42,648 bases of DNA from Beijerinckiaceae bacterium (GTDB lineage Bacteria; Pseudomonadota; Alphaproteobacteria; Rhizobiales; Beijerinckiaceae), in the NCBI GenBank assembly GCA_026461505.1, contig JAPJMW010000175.1, forward strand, positions 1 to 42,648, read 5' to 3'. Every line of letters begins with the position of its first letter. Within the stretch, counting starts at the first letter, position 1. This document shows, in pieces, positions 34,051 through 41,492 of the stretch. The notes beneath the pieces are model-generated. The model did no database searches. It was not told where the DNA came from and saw nothing but the letters and a program-made list of their open reading frames with translations. A program made the translations under genes and the position numbers.

Positions 34051-35394
34051 TCATCGCCATGTTTTAAGCGCGATAGCATAAGCGCCGATACATTTGCCTT
34101 GCTCGAAGCCTCGCTCAAGCGCGGCTCTAAAATGAATGCCGCCATATAGGCGCGAAATACTCGCTTCTTTTGATGCATCAAAAAATCCGTTGAAGGATCG
34201 CGGAACCGCCCCGTCACGTTCTCTTGTAGTGTCCGAGAAAGGGTAGGGGTCGCCAAAGATGGCAGCAAGCACTGCAGCCGCCGCACCCGATTGGGTCGAG
34301 TGACCGCTCGGATATTCAGGAAAAGGCGGAGTCAGTAAAAACGGCGTCCAATCTGCAGCGATGACGCGCCTTATATACGTCATCGGACGCACCAGATCGT
34401 AACGATATTTTTCATGCCAGCAACCGATAAACGCGTCCGCCATCGCCACGCCCAATCGCGCTAGCGCATCGACCTGGCGCTCAAGGGGCAGATGATCATG
34501 CTCGGCGATTTGTATTAGGATAGAAATCCAATGGCCAGCAGGTGTTGGCGATCCCATTGCATCATCAATCCAGAAAAATGCGATTGCCTTTTGCTCAGGC
34601 GTCAAAGATTTGCCGATTTGGTAAGTCTCAAGCGCGTCCTTATAAAAAGCGGAGGATGGATCCTCGCTATAGGGATAGGGCGGAGGCAGCTCGCACGAAG
34701 CGCCAGCCGGCATGGCGAAGCTGCGATTCTTCCCCCAATCGGGCAATAACGGCACTTGTTGCTGGCGGGAGAGGGGATTGGTTGGCGCCCAATGTTCCGG
34801 ACCTTTTTTTAACTCATAGCTCCAGGGAAACCCCATATTTTCAATCACCGCGCCGCCATCCTCATGCGACCACGCGGCCAAATGAGCGGCAATCGCCTGC
34901 CCATAGGCTTCGCTCCGCGCGATGGTCTCAGGCGTTGAGTCCGTAGATGCGGCCGTGCTTTTTAATTCTTCTTCTAAATGGCGGATGGCCTGCTGGCCGC
35001 TCGGACCTGTATTGGAAAAAAGATCATGCATCATCGCGGCCAGCGCTGCATCAAGAACAACCACCTCGTCATAGGCCTTGCCTGCTTCTCTCGGAGGCAA
35101 TGGTTTTAACTCTTGAAGTTGTCCTGCGAGCGATTGCAATTTTGGCGAGCCGCTGGCGACCGCCTCATAGGCTGTGACACCCAGATAGGCGAGGGCGCGG
35201 CTGGCAACGGGCGGCGAATAGGTCGGGGTATGGCGGATTAAAGCAAGGCTAAGCGTGTACCATTTCTGCAAAACCGTCTCCGGCGGCATCGAAGCTGCCT
35301 CTGCCTTGGGCAGGTGGATCGCTATGATGAAAAAAACGGCAATTGCAGTTTGAAGCCATCGCGCGGGCAAAAAAGGCCTACCGTGCGTGAGCAT
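34051..35394 (-). CDS. Exported PAP2 / vanadium-dependent haloperoxidase-family protein
   Basis: This is a 447-residue protein with a signal peptide (span about 14-32, cleavage near AEAAS). The PAP2/haloperoxidase oxyanion site is complete: KYRYDLVRP (Lys and Arg), YPSGHS (Ser-Gly-His) and SRLYGGIHFRAA (Arg and His). The Asp that usually follows the last His in phosphatases is Ala here. The helical layout and length fit vanadium haloperoxidase-like proteins better than small lipid phosphatases. It could halogenate or oxidise organic compounds with peroxide, or be an acid phosphatase. The coupled FG-GAP protein supports an extracellular role. Confidence 0.8.
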   Translation of the reverse strand: MLTHGRPFLPARWLQTAIAVFFIIAIHLPKAEAASMPPETVLQKWYTLSLALIRHTPTYSPPVASRALAYLGVTAYEAVASGSPKLQSLAGQLQELKPLPPREAGKAYDEVVVLDAALAAMMHDLFSNTGPSGQQAIRHLEEELKSTAASTDSTPETIARSEAYGQAIAAHLAAWSHEDGGAVIENMGFPWSYELKKGPEHWAPTNPLSRQQQVPLLPDWGKNRSFAMPAGASCELPPPYPYSEDPSSAFYKDALETYQIGKSLTPEQKAIAFFWIDDAMGSPTPAGHWISILIQIAEHDHLPLERQVDALARLGVAMADAFIGCWHEKYRYDLVRPMTYIRRVIAADWTPFLLTPPFPEYPSGHSTQSGAAAAVLAAIFGDPYPFSDTTRERDGAVPRSFNGFFDASKEASISRLYGGIHFRAALERGFEQGKCIGAYAIALKTWR

Positions 35395-35689
35395 TAGGCG
35401 AAGCTCCCTTTGGATTCACGTCGCGACTGACAAAATGTCGCATCTCATTTTCATCTTTAGACGGTCAGTATTCCTAAAATCAGTGGTTTTCCATTGATTT
35501 TCTATAGGCCTTTAATTTTTTTGTCTCAATTATCCATTTTGGCGGGCCATTTAATAAAGATTTCCGTCAATGCAATTTTTTCATAGCAGCCATGTTGACT
35601 TAAGCTGAAGATTTCGCAATGGGTTTGTTCGGATCTGAAACCAACGATCCGTTGTTTCAACAAACGACCTTACAGAGGGAACTCCAAGG
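35395..35689. promoter_or_regulatory. Divergent intergenic region with an 11-bp inverted repeat
   Basis: This 295-base AT-rich region separates the haloperoxidase gene from xylF. It holds AAAATCAGTGG (35476-35486) and CCATTGATTTT (35491-35501), an inverted repeat with one mismatch and a TTTT centre. It may be a regulator site or a hairpin. A lone TTGACT near 35593 lacks a convincing -10 partner. No gene is seen. Confidence 0.4.
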
Positions 35690-36733
35690 ATGTTTAAAGC
35701 TACTCTCGCCGCCATGAGCGGTGCGCTACTTTTGGGCGCTATGGCTATGCCAGCCGTCGCAAAGGACAAGACCATTGCCGTTTCTTGGAAGACCTTCCAG
35801 GAAGAACGCTGGAAGACCGACGAAGCGGCCATCAAGGCAGCTGTTTTGGCTGGCGGCAACAAGTATGTTTCGACCGACGCCCAGGGTTCCGCTGAAAAGC
35901 AGGCCAAGGACATTGAAGGTCTGATCACGCAGAAGGTCGACGTTATCGTTATCGTTGCTTACGATTCGGACGCGATCCTTCCTTCGATCAAGGCTGCTAA
36001 GGACGCTGGCATCAAGACGATGGCCTATGACGTTCAGTTCGAAGACCCATCCGCACTCTACATCACCTTCGACAACATCGGCGTCGGCCGTTTGATGGCT
36101 AAGGAAGTGCAGAAGGTAAAGCCTGAAGGTAACTACGCTTTCATCAAGGGTGACAAGGGCGATCCAAACGCAACCTTCCTCTTCAAGGGTATCATGGAAG
36201 TTCTTGGCGATGCCATCAAGGCTGGCAAGATCAAGAATGTCTGCGAAACCTTCACGGATGGCTGGAAGCCAGACAATGCCCAGAAGGAAATGGAACAGTG
36301 CCTGACCTCAACGGGTAACAAGGTCAACGCAGTTGTTTCTGAAAACGACGGCATGGCTTCGGGTGCAGTTGCTGCGCTCAAGGCACAGGGCATGGACGGT
36401 TCGGTTGCAGTGTCCGGTCAGGACGGCGATCTTGCCGCTATCAACCGCGTTGCTCTTGGCACGCAGACCGTTTCGGTCTGGAAGGACGCAACCCAGCTCG
36501 GTAAGGCTGCAGGCGAAATGGCCAACATGATTGCTGATGGCACAGCTATCGACAAGCTCCCAGGCGTTGCCAAGTTCAACCTCGGCAAGAAGGGCGTCGA
36601 AATGAATTCGATCCTTCTCGCTCCAACCGTCATCACCAAAGACTCGCTTAATCTCGCGATCGACTCCGGTCACATCTCGAAGGAAAAGGCTTGCGCTGGC
36701 GTGAAGGCTGGTTCGGTCAAGGCTTGCGGCTAA
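35690..36733 (+). CDS. xylF: D-xylose-type ABC transporter substrate-binding protein
   Basis: This is a 347-residue periplasmic binding protein with a signal peptide ending AMPAVA. Family marks of XylF are TIAVSWKTFQEERWKTDEA near the mature N-terminus, IVIVAYDSDAI, the YITFDNIGVGRLM stretch, FIKGDKGDPNA and AVSGQDGDLAAI. GAGGGA lies 10 bases upstream of the ATG. Codons are strongly biased (AAG, GGC, CTC, GCT), more than in neighbouring genes, which suggests high expression. It probably binds xylose or a related pentose. A terminator-like hairpin follows the gene. Confidence 0.85.
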   Translation: MFKATLAAMSGALLLGAMAMPAVAKDKTIAVSWKTFQEERWKTDEAAIKAAVLAGGNKYVSTDAQGSAEKQAKDIEGLITQKVDVIVIVAYDSDAILPSIKAAKDAGIKTMAYDVQFEDPSALYITFDNIGVGRLMAKEVQKVKPEGNYAFIKGDKGDPNATFLFKGIMEVLGDAIKAGKIKNVCETFTDGWKPDNAQKEMEQCLTSTGNKVNAVVSENDGMASGAVAALKAQGMDGSVAVSGQDGDLAAINRVALGTQTVSVWKDATQLGKAAGEMANMIADGTAIDKLPGVAKFNLGKKGVEMNSILLAPTVITKDSLNLAIDSGHISKEKACAGVKAGSVKACG

Positions 36734-36783
36734 TATGACCCGCAGCACAAACAGCCCTGCTGTTAGGTGCATGTGAAACGATC

Positions 36784-36815
36784 CCGCGCCGCTCTCATGG
36801 GCGGCGCGGCTTTTT
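36784..36815 (+). terminator. Hairpin terminator/attenuator between xylF and xylH
   Basis: CCGCGCCGC (36784-36792) pairs perfectly with GCGGCGCGG (36801-36809) around an 8-base loop and is followed by CTTTTT. It should stop most transcripts after xylF, allowing a surplus of binding protein over membrane components. Confidence 0.88.
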
Positions 36816-36881
36816 CTGGACCACATCATTAGGTCCACTATACTTTGAACAATTGCTTTAAAAAATAAACGGAGATGGGCG

Positions 36882-38207
36882 ATGGCGAGCGGAATGGATA
36901 AGAGCGCTGAACCCGCCATGGCACAAGAAAGTGCCTTTCAACGGTTTTTAAGGGCCACGGAGCTCGATACGCGACTTCTGGGTATGGTTGGCGCGCTTGT
37001 TCTCATCTGGATCGGCTTTCATCTTGCGGGTATCTGGCGCACGGGCAACGGTATTTTCCTCTCGCCGCGCAACCTTTGGATTTTGCTGGTTCAGACTTCC
37101 TCGATCGCTGTTATGACGACGGGCATGGTGATGATTATCGTCATGCGCCATATCGATTTGAGCGTCGGCTCTCTCTTAGGCGTGATTGCCGTTATTATGG
37201 GGTATGCCCAAGTCTATGTGCTTGGCCCTTGGTTGGGTGTTGGCCATCCTGCGATTTGGATTTTGACGGTGTTGATCGGCCTTGGCGCGGGCGCCTTGCT
37301 CGGCGCATTCCACGGCTATCTGATTGCCTATGCAGGCATTCCTTCCTTTATCGTTACGCTCGGTGGTTTGATTGTTTGGCGCGGTGCGGCTTGGGCTGTT
37401 ATCCGCGGTGAAACGGTCGCTCCAATGGATGAGCGTTTTGAACTGCTCGGCGGCGGTCCGTTTTACGCTTCGATCGGTGCGACAGCGAGCTGGGTGCTTG
37501 GGCTTATTGTGTGCGTCTTGATTGTTCTTGCCATTCGTTCTGGCCGTCAGTCGCGCCAAAAATTCAACTTTCCGCTACGCCCCATCTGGGCAGAGAATTT
37601 TCTTGGAGCCGTTGGGTGCCTATTGACGCTCGGTACGGTTTTATTGGTGAATTCCTATTACTTCCCGCCAAAGCTCGCCAATGATTATGCCGAGGCTAAC
37701 AATATTCCAATTCCCGAAGGCGGTTTGATGATCCCGCACGGATTTGCCATTCCGGTTCTGATTGCAGCAGCCGCAGGTATCATAATGACTTTTGTGGCGG
37801 TGCGCACACGCTTTGGTCGTTATATTTACGCGATCGGCGGCAATCCTGAAGCGGCTGAATTGGCGGGTATCAACACACGGCGCATTACGCTTTTGATGTT
37901 CAGCATTATGGGCATTCTTGCCGCTGTTTCAGCCTGCATTTCATCGGCCCGTTTGAATGCGGCGTCGAATGCTCTTGGTCAGTTCGATGAGCTTTACGTG
38001 ATCGCTGCAACCGTTATCGGAGGCACATCGCTTGCGGGTGGTGTGGGTACCATTTATGGCGCCATTCTCGGTGCGCTTGTTATGCAATCGCTGCAATCGG
38101 GTATGACGCTGTTGAACTTTGATTCCGCCTTTAAAGATATGGCCGTTGGCTCGGTGCTGGTTTTTGCTGTTTGGCTTGATCAGCTCTATCGTCGCCGGTC
38201 GAATTGA
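36882..38207 (+). CDS. xylH: Xylose-type ABC transporter permease
   Basis: This is a 441-residue permease, longer than usual CUT2 permeases and typical of XylH. About ten to twelve spans are visible. It has MRHIDLSVGSLLG (about 86-98) and VIGGTSLAGGVG (about 375-386), plus an extra loop of about 60 residues in the middle (SYYFPPKLANDYAEANNIP). GGAG lies upstream of the ATG at 36882. It lies 14 bases before the ATPase gene. It serves the importer with XylF and the single-domain ATPase. Confidence 0.87.
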   Translation: MASGMDKSAEPAMAQESAFQRFLRATELDTRLLGMVGALVLIWIGFHLAGIWRTGNGIFLSPRNLWILLVQTSSIAVMTTGMVMIIVMRHIDLSVGSLLGVIAVIMGYAQVYVLGPWLGVGHPAIWILTVLIGLGAGALLGAFHGYLIAYAGIPSFIVTLGGLIVWRGAAWAVIRGETVAPMDERFELLGGGPFYASIGATASWVLGLIVCVLIVLAIRSGRQSRQKFNFPLRPIWAENFLGAVGCLLTLGTVLLVNSYYFPPKLANDYAEANNIPIPEGGLMIPHGFAIPVLIAAAAGIIMTFVAVRTRFGRYIYAIGGNPEAAELAGINTRRITLLMFSIMGILAAVSACISSARLNAASNALGQFDELYVIAATVIGGTSLAGGVGTIYGAILGALVMQSLQSGMTLLNFDSAFKDMAVGSVLVFAVWLDQLYRRRSN

Positions 38208-38221
38208 GGGAGCGCTAAGCT

Positions 38222-39049
38222 ATGACCACATCAATGACCGCTCATACCTCATCAACCATCCAAGCCTTTAGCGACGGTCGCAAACCACTCGCTGAGATGC
38301 GCGATATTTCAATCGCCTTCGGTGGCATCAAGTCCGTCGATCACGCCTCGCTTGAACTCTATGAAGGTGAAGTCGTAGCCTTACTCGGCCATAATGGTGC
38401 GGGTAAATCGACCTTAATCAAAATTCTGTCGGGTGCTTATCAGCGCGACAATGGCGAAATCTTCATTAATGGCGAAAAAGCAACGATTGATAATCCGCGC
38501 GATGCGAAGCGTTATGGCATCGAAACGATTTATCAAACGCTCGCTTTGGCCGACAATGTCGATGCCGCAGCCAATCTCTTTTTAGGCCGTGAAATCAGAA
38601 CCAAATGGGGCACGCTTGACGATGTCGCGATGGAAGCGGCGGCACGCGAAGTGATGGGTCGATTGAACCCTAATTTCCGTCGTTTCAAAGAGCCGGTTAA
38701 AAAGCTCTCCGGCGGCCAACGTCAATCCGTGGCGATTGCGCGTGCCATCCACTTTAACGCCAATATCCTTATCATGGATGAGCCAACCGCAGCATTGGGT
38801 CCGCAAGAGACGCAGCAGGTTGCTGATCTAACCCTTCAATTGAAGAAGCAGGGCATCGGCATTTTCTTGATTAGCCACGACATTCACGATGTGTTTGATC
38901 TCGCCGATCGTGTCGCGGTGATGAAGAATGGTCGCATCGTCGGCACCGCTCGCGTGGGCGATGTCACAAAGGACGAAGTGCTCGGCATGATCATTCTCGG
39001 CAAATGCCCTCCCGGTGCCATTCCAGGCCCCGGTGCATTGGCAAGTTGA
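38222..39049 (+). CDS. xylG: Single-domain ATP-binding protein of the xylose-type importer
   Basis: This is a 275-residue ATPase with one nucleotide-binding domain. Walker [10 protein letters not shown] is near residue 58, signature LSGGQRQ near 163, Walker [13 protein letters not shown] near 182 and H-loop ISHD near 218. E. coli XylG has two such domains; half-length versions are common in alphaproteobacteria. An N-terminal extension of about 20 residues precedes the domain. GGGAGCG lies upstream. Its stop codon overlaps the start of the dimethylarginine hydrolase gene (TGATG), tying that enzyme to the transporter operon. Confidence 0.87.
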   Translation: MTTSMTAHTSSTIQAFSDGRKPLAEMRDISIAFGGIKSVDHASLELYEGEVVALLGHNGAGKSTLIKILSGAYQRDNGEIFINGEKATIDNPRDAKRYGIETIYQTLALADNVDAAANLFLGREIRTKWGTLDDVAMEAAAREVMGRLNPNFRRFKEPVKKLSGGQRQSVAIARAIHFNANILIMDEPTAALGPQETQQVADLTLQLKKQGIGIFLISHDIHDVFDLADRVAVMKNGRIVGTARVGDVTKDEVLGMIILGKCPPGAIPGPGALAS

Positions 39050-39843
39050 TGCAAGAAAAACCCGTCTACGTATTTGATCACGCGATTGTTCGCACGCCGT
39101 GTCGTGCGATCGTGGATGGTCTTCGGGCTGTTGATGTCGGCGCGCCCGATTATGCCAAAGTGCTTGCGGAACATTCGGCCTATGTGAAGGCGCTTGAAGA
39201 AGCAGGCGTGACGGTTGAAACGCTTTCCGCGCTTGATGCCTATCCAGACTCGATGTTTGTCGAAGATCCGGCCCTTGTCTTTACCGAAGGCGCGATTGTC
39301 ATGCGTCCGGGTGCGGCGACCCGTTTTGGCGAAGCAGCAGAAATGGCACCCACGCTGAAATATTTTTTTGCCCGCGTGCTCGATTTGCCAAGCCCCGGCT
39401 TTGCCGATGGTGGCGATATTCTGGTGCTGCAAGACCGTGTGATGATAGGCCTATCCGATCGCACCAATGAAACAGGCGCGCAAGCTCTAGCCGAGTGCCT
39501 TAAAGCCTTGGGCAAAAATCCGGTTATCGTGCGGACGCCGCCTAATGTCTTGCATTTTAAATCCGATTGTTCGCTGCTCGATGAAACCACCGTTCTCTCC
39601 ACCAAGCGCTTGGCTGCAGGTGGTGTGTTTGATGGTTTGAAGGTCCTCTTCACGCCTGATGGCGAAGAGGGAGCCGCCAATGCCCTTCGCATCAATGATC
39701 GCGTCTTTGTCGGAAGCGCCTTTCCGCAAACCATCGCACTGCTGCAACAAGCGGGTTACACAGTTGTTCCGTTAGCGACATCTGAGATTGCAAAAGTGGA
39801 TGCGGGATTATCCTGCATGTCGCTGAGATGGCGAGCTGAGTAA
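39049..39843 (+). CDS. Dimethylarginine dimethylaminohydrolase (DDAH)
   Basis: This is a 264-residue enzyme of the arginine-deiminase-like pentein fold. Substrate-binding [10 protein letters not shown] (66-75) and the GGD region (121-123) are visible. The active-site His is in LHFKSD (H169) and the nucleophile Cys in [10 protein letters not shown] (C256). It hydrolyses N-methylated arginines to citrulline plus methylamine or dimethylamine. The start at 39049 overlaps the xylG stop by one base; a longer frame from 39004 lies wholly within xylG. The neighbouring leftward genes belong to arginine transamination/decarboxylation, so a shared role in (methyl)arginine use is likely. Confidence 0.87.
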   Translation: MQEKPVYVFDHAIVRTPCRAIVDGLRAVDVGAPDYAKVLAEHSAYVKALEEAGVTVETLSALDAYPDSMFVEDPALVFTEGAIVMRPGAATRFGEAAEMAPTLKYFFARVLDLPSPGFADGGDILVLQDRVMIGLSDRTNETGAQALAECLKALGKNPVIVRTPPNVLHFKSDCSLLDETTVLSTKRLAAGGVFDGLKVLFTPDGEEGAANALRINDRVFVGSAFPQTIALLQQAGYTVVPLATSEIAKVDAGLSCMSLRWRAE

Positions 39844-39853
39844 TATCTTTTTT

Positions 39854-39875
39854 CCGTCATCGCTCGCGATGACGG
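39854..39875. terminator. Bidirectional terminator between convergent genes
   Basis: CCGTCATCGC (39854-39863) and GCGATGACGG (39866-39875) form a perfect inverted repeat with T-rich flanks on both sides (TTTTTT before, TTTAATTA after). It lies between the DDAH stop and the decarboxylase stop. The sequence also resembles palindromic repeats common in alphaproteobacteria. Confidence 0.8.
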
Positions 39876-39880
39876 TTTAA

Positions 39881-41491
39881 TTACCCTCGCTCGCTGACAT
39901 AGCGTGCTTCATCAATCTCAATCAGCGTCGGCCCTTTACGCTTTGCGGCCTCGCGTAATAATCGCGGTAAATCGTCCGCGTGTTGAAGCGTCTCCGCTGC
40001 AGCACCAAAGGCCAAAGCAAGCGCGATAAAATCGGGCGTGCCAATATCAACTCCGATCGGTTCAATCTGGCGCGACTGCATGAAGCTTTTGATTTCGCCA
40101 TAGCCATGATTGTTCCAAACGAGAATCACGATTGGCGTTTCCGCTTCAACTGCAGAAGCGATTTCCGAAAGCGTGAATTGCAATCCACCATCACCCATCA
40201 CGGCGATGATCGGGCGGTGTGGCGCGCCCAATTGCGCGCCAATCGCTGCCGGAAGCGCATAACCCAGTGTTCCAAAGCCCGTGGCAGAAGCAAAGAAAGA
40301 ACGCACCTTGGGTGCCGCATAAGCAACGGATGCCGCATAAACGGGCTGTGCGGAATCACCAATGATAACCGCATCCGGCAAGGTTGCGCGTGTCTCATCC
40401 AGCAAAGACAGCGAGGCTTTGTAAACGCTGTTGACGTCCTCGCGCATCACACGCGTAATTGTCTTACGAGCACGCTCCGTACCATCGCCTTGCTTGCGTG
40501 CGGGAAGCGCATCTAAGAGTGCTGCCACGCTCGCGCCTGCATCAGCCACAATCACACATGCTGCACGATGGCCGCGCATCGCCTGTTCGGGATCAATATC
40601 AATGCGGATCAGCGGCGCGGTTAATGTAGGCGCGCCCGTCTCATACCAATCATAATCGGTTGGGCCGAATTCGGTGCCAATCGCCAAAATCGCATCGGCC
40701 TCCACCATTAAATCGCGGACTGCTGGTAGGCTCGGATTGCACGGAACAGCAAGGCGGTGCTCCGTCGGTAATAGCCCCCGTCCATTCACCGTCATCACCA
40801 AAGGCGCATCCAGTTTTTCAGCAAGCAAAGGCAAAAGGTGAGAGGCGTCAATCGCTCCTCCGCCTGTTAGAATTAATGGCCGCGATGAAGCTTCCAAAAT
40901 CTTAGCCGCCTCAGCAATCGACTCCGCGCGCGGCGCTGGACGCAGTGGCATAGCAGCGGCCTTTGCTACTGCTGAAACATCAACGGGCAGTCGAATAATA
41001 TCCGTCGGAATTTCAATATGCACAGGCCGCGGTCTTGCGCTCGCAAACACTGCGAAAGCGCGGGCCATGGCTTGGTCAAGCTCATCTTTTGTAAACACCG
41101 TATGGCTGAAGGCGGTGAGCCCTTGCGTTAATTGCCGCTGGTCTTTCAACTCATGCAACCAGCCTTCGCCCGAGCCCATGCGGCCAACAGCATTTACGGC
41201 TGAAATTACGAGCATCGGAACAGAGTCCGCATAGGCCTGCGCCATTGCGGTTGCCGCATTGGTCACGCCCGGTCCGGTAATCAGCAAGCACACGCCGGGT
41301 TTGCCAGAAACGCGCGCATAACCATCGGCCATAAAGCCTGCGCCTTGTTCATGCCGCGGCGTGACATGACGGATTTTGGTCAGCGGCAGCCCGCGATAAA
41401 ACTCGACCGTATGTACACCTGGAATACCGAAGATCGTATCGACGCCATAAGCTTCGAGCAGTTCGGCTAAATAGACACCAAGCGTTCTCAT
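39881..41491 (-). CDS. aruI: Thiamine-diphosphate enzyme, probable 5-guanidino-2-oxopentanoate decarboxylase (AruI-like)
   Basis: This is a 536-residue enzyme with the three-domain acetolactate-synthase layout. FGIPGVHTVEFYRGL and the catalytic-Glu motif RHEQGAGFMADGYAR are at the N-terminus. The ThDP-binding GDGGLQFTLSEI, ending with NN, is near 435-465. The N-terminal text matches AruI (2-ketoarginine decarboxylase) far better than IlvB. It would turn 2-ketoarginine into 4-guanidinobutanal. It starts 1 base after the stop of the aminotransferase gene, so the pair reproduces the arginine transaminase pathway. An acetolactate-synthase-like role is the main alternative. Confidence 0.8.
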   Translation of the reverse strand: MRTLGVYLAELLEAYGVDTIFGIPGVHTVEFYRGLPLTKIRHVTPRHEQGAGFMADGYARVSGKPGVCLLITGPGVTNAATAMAQAYADSVPMLVISAVNAVGRMGSGEGWLHELKDQRQLTQGLTAFSHTVFTKDELDQAMARAFAVFASARPRPVHIEIPTDIIRLPVDVSAVAKAAAMPLRPAPRAESIAEAAKILEASSRPLILTGGGAIDASHLLPLLAEKLDAPLVMTVNGRGLLPTEHRLAVPCNPSLPAVRDLMVEADAILAIGTEFGPTDYDWYETGAPTLTAPLIRIDIDPEQAMRGHRAACVIVADAGASVAALLDALPARKQGDGTERARKTITRVMREDVNSVYKASLSLLDETRATLPDAVIIGDSAQPVYAASVAYAAPKVRSFFASATGFGTLGYALPAAIGAQLGAPHRPIIAVMGDGGLQFTLSEIASAVEAETPIVILVWNNHGYGEIKSFMQSRQIEPIGVDIGTPDFIALALAFGAAAETLQHADDLPRLLREAAKRKGPTLIEIDEARYVSERG

Positions 41492-41492
41492 C

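Noticed and set aside
39004-39048. Longer DDAH start inside xylG
   Set aside because: The extra 15 residues are shadow sequence of xylG in another frame and are not part of the DDAH fold; the TGATG overlap at 39049 is the usual coupled start.
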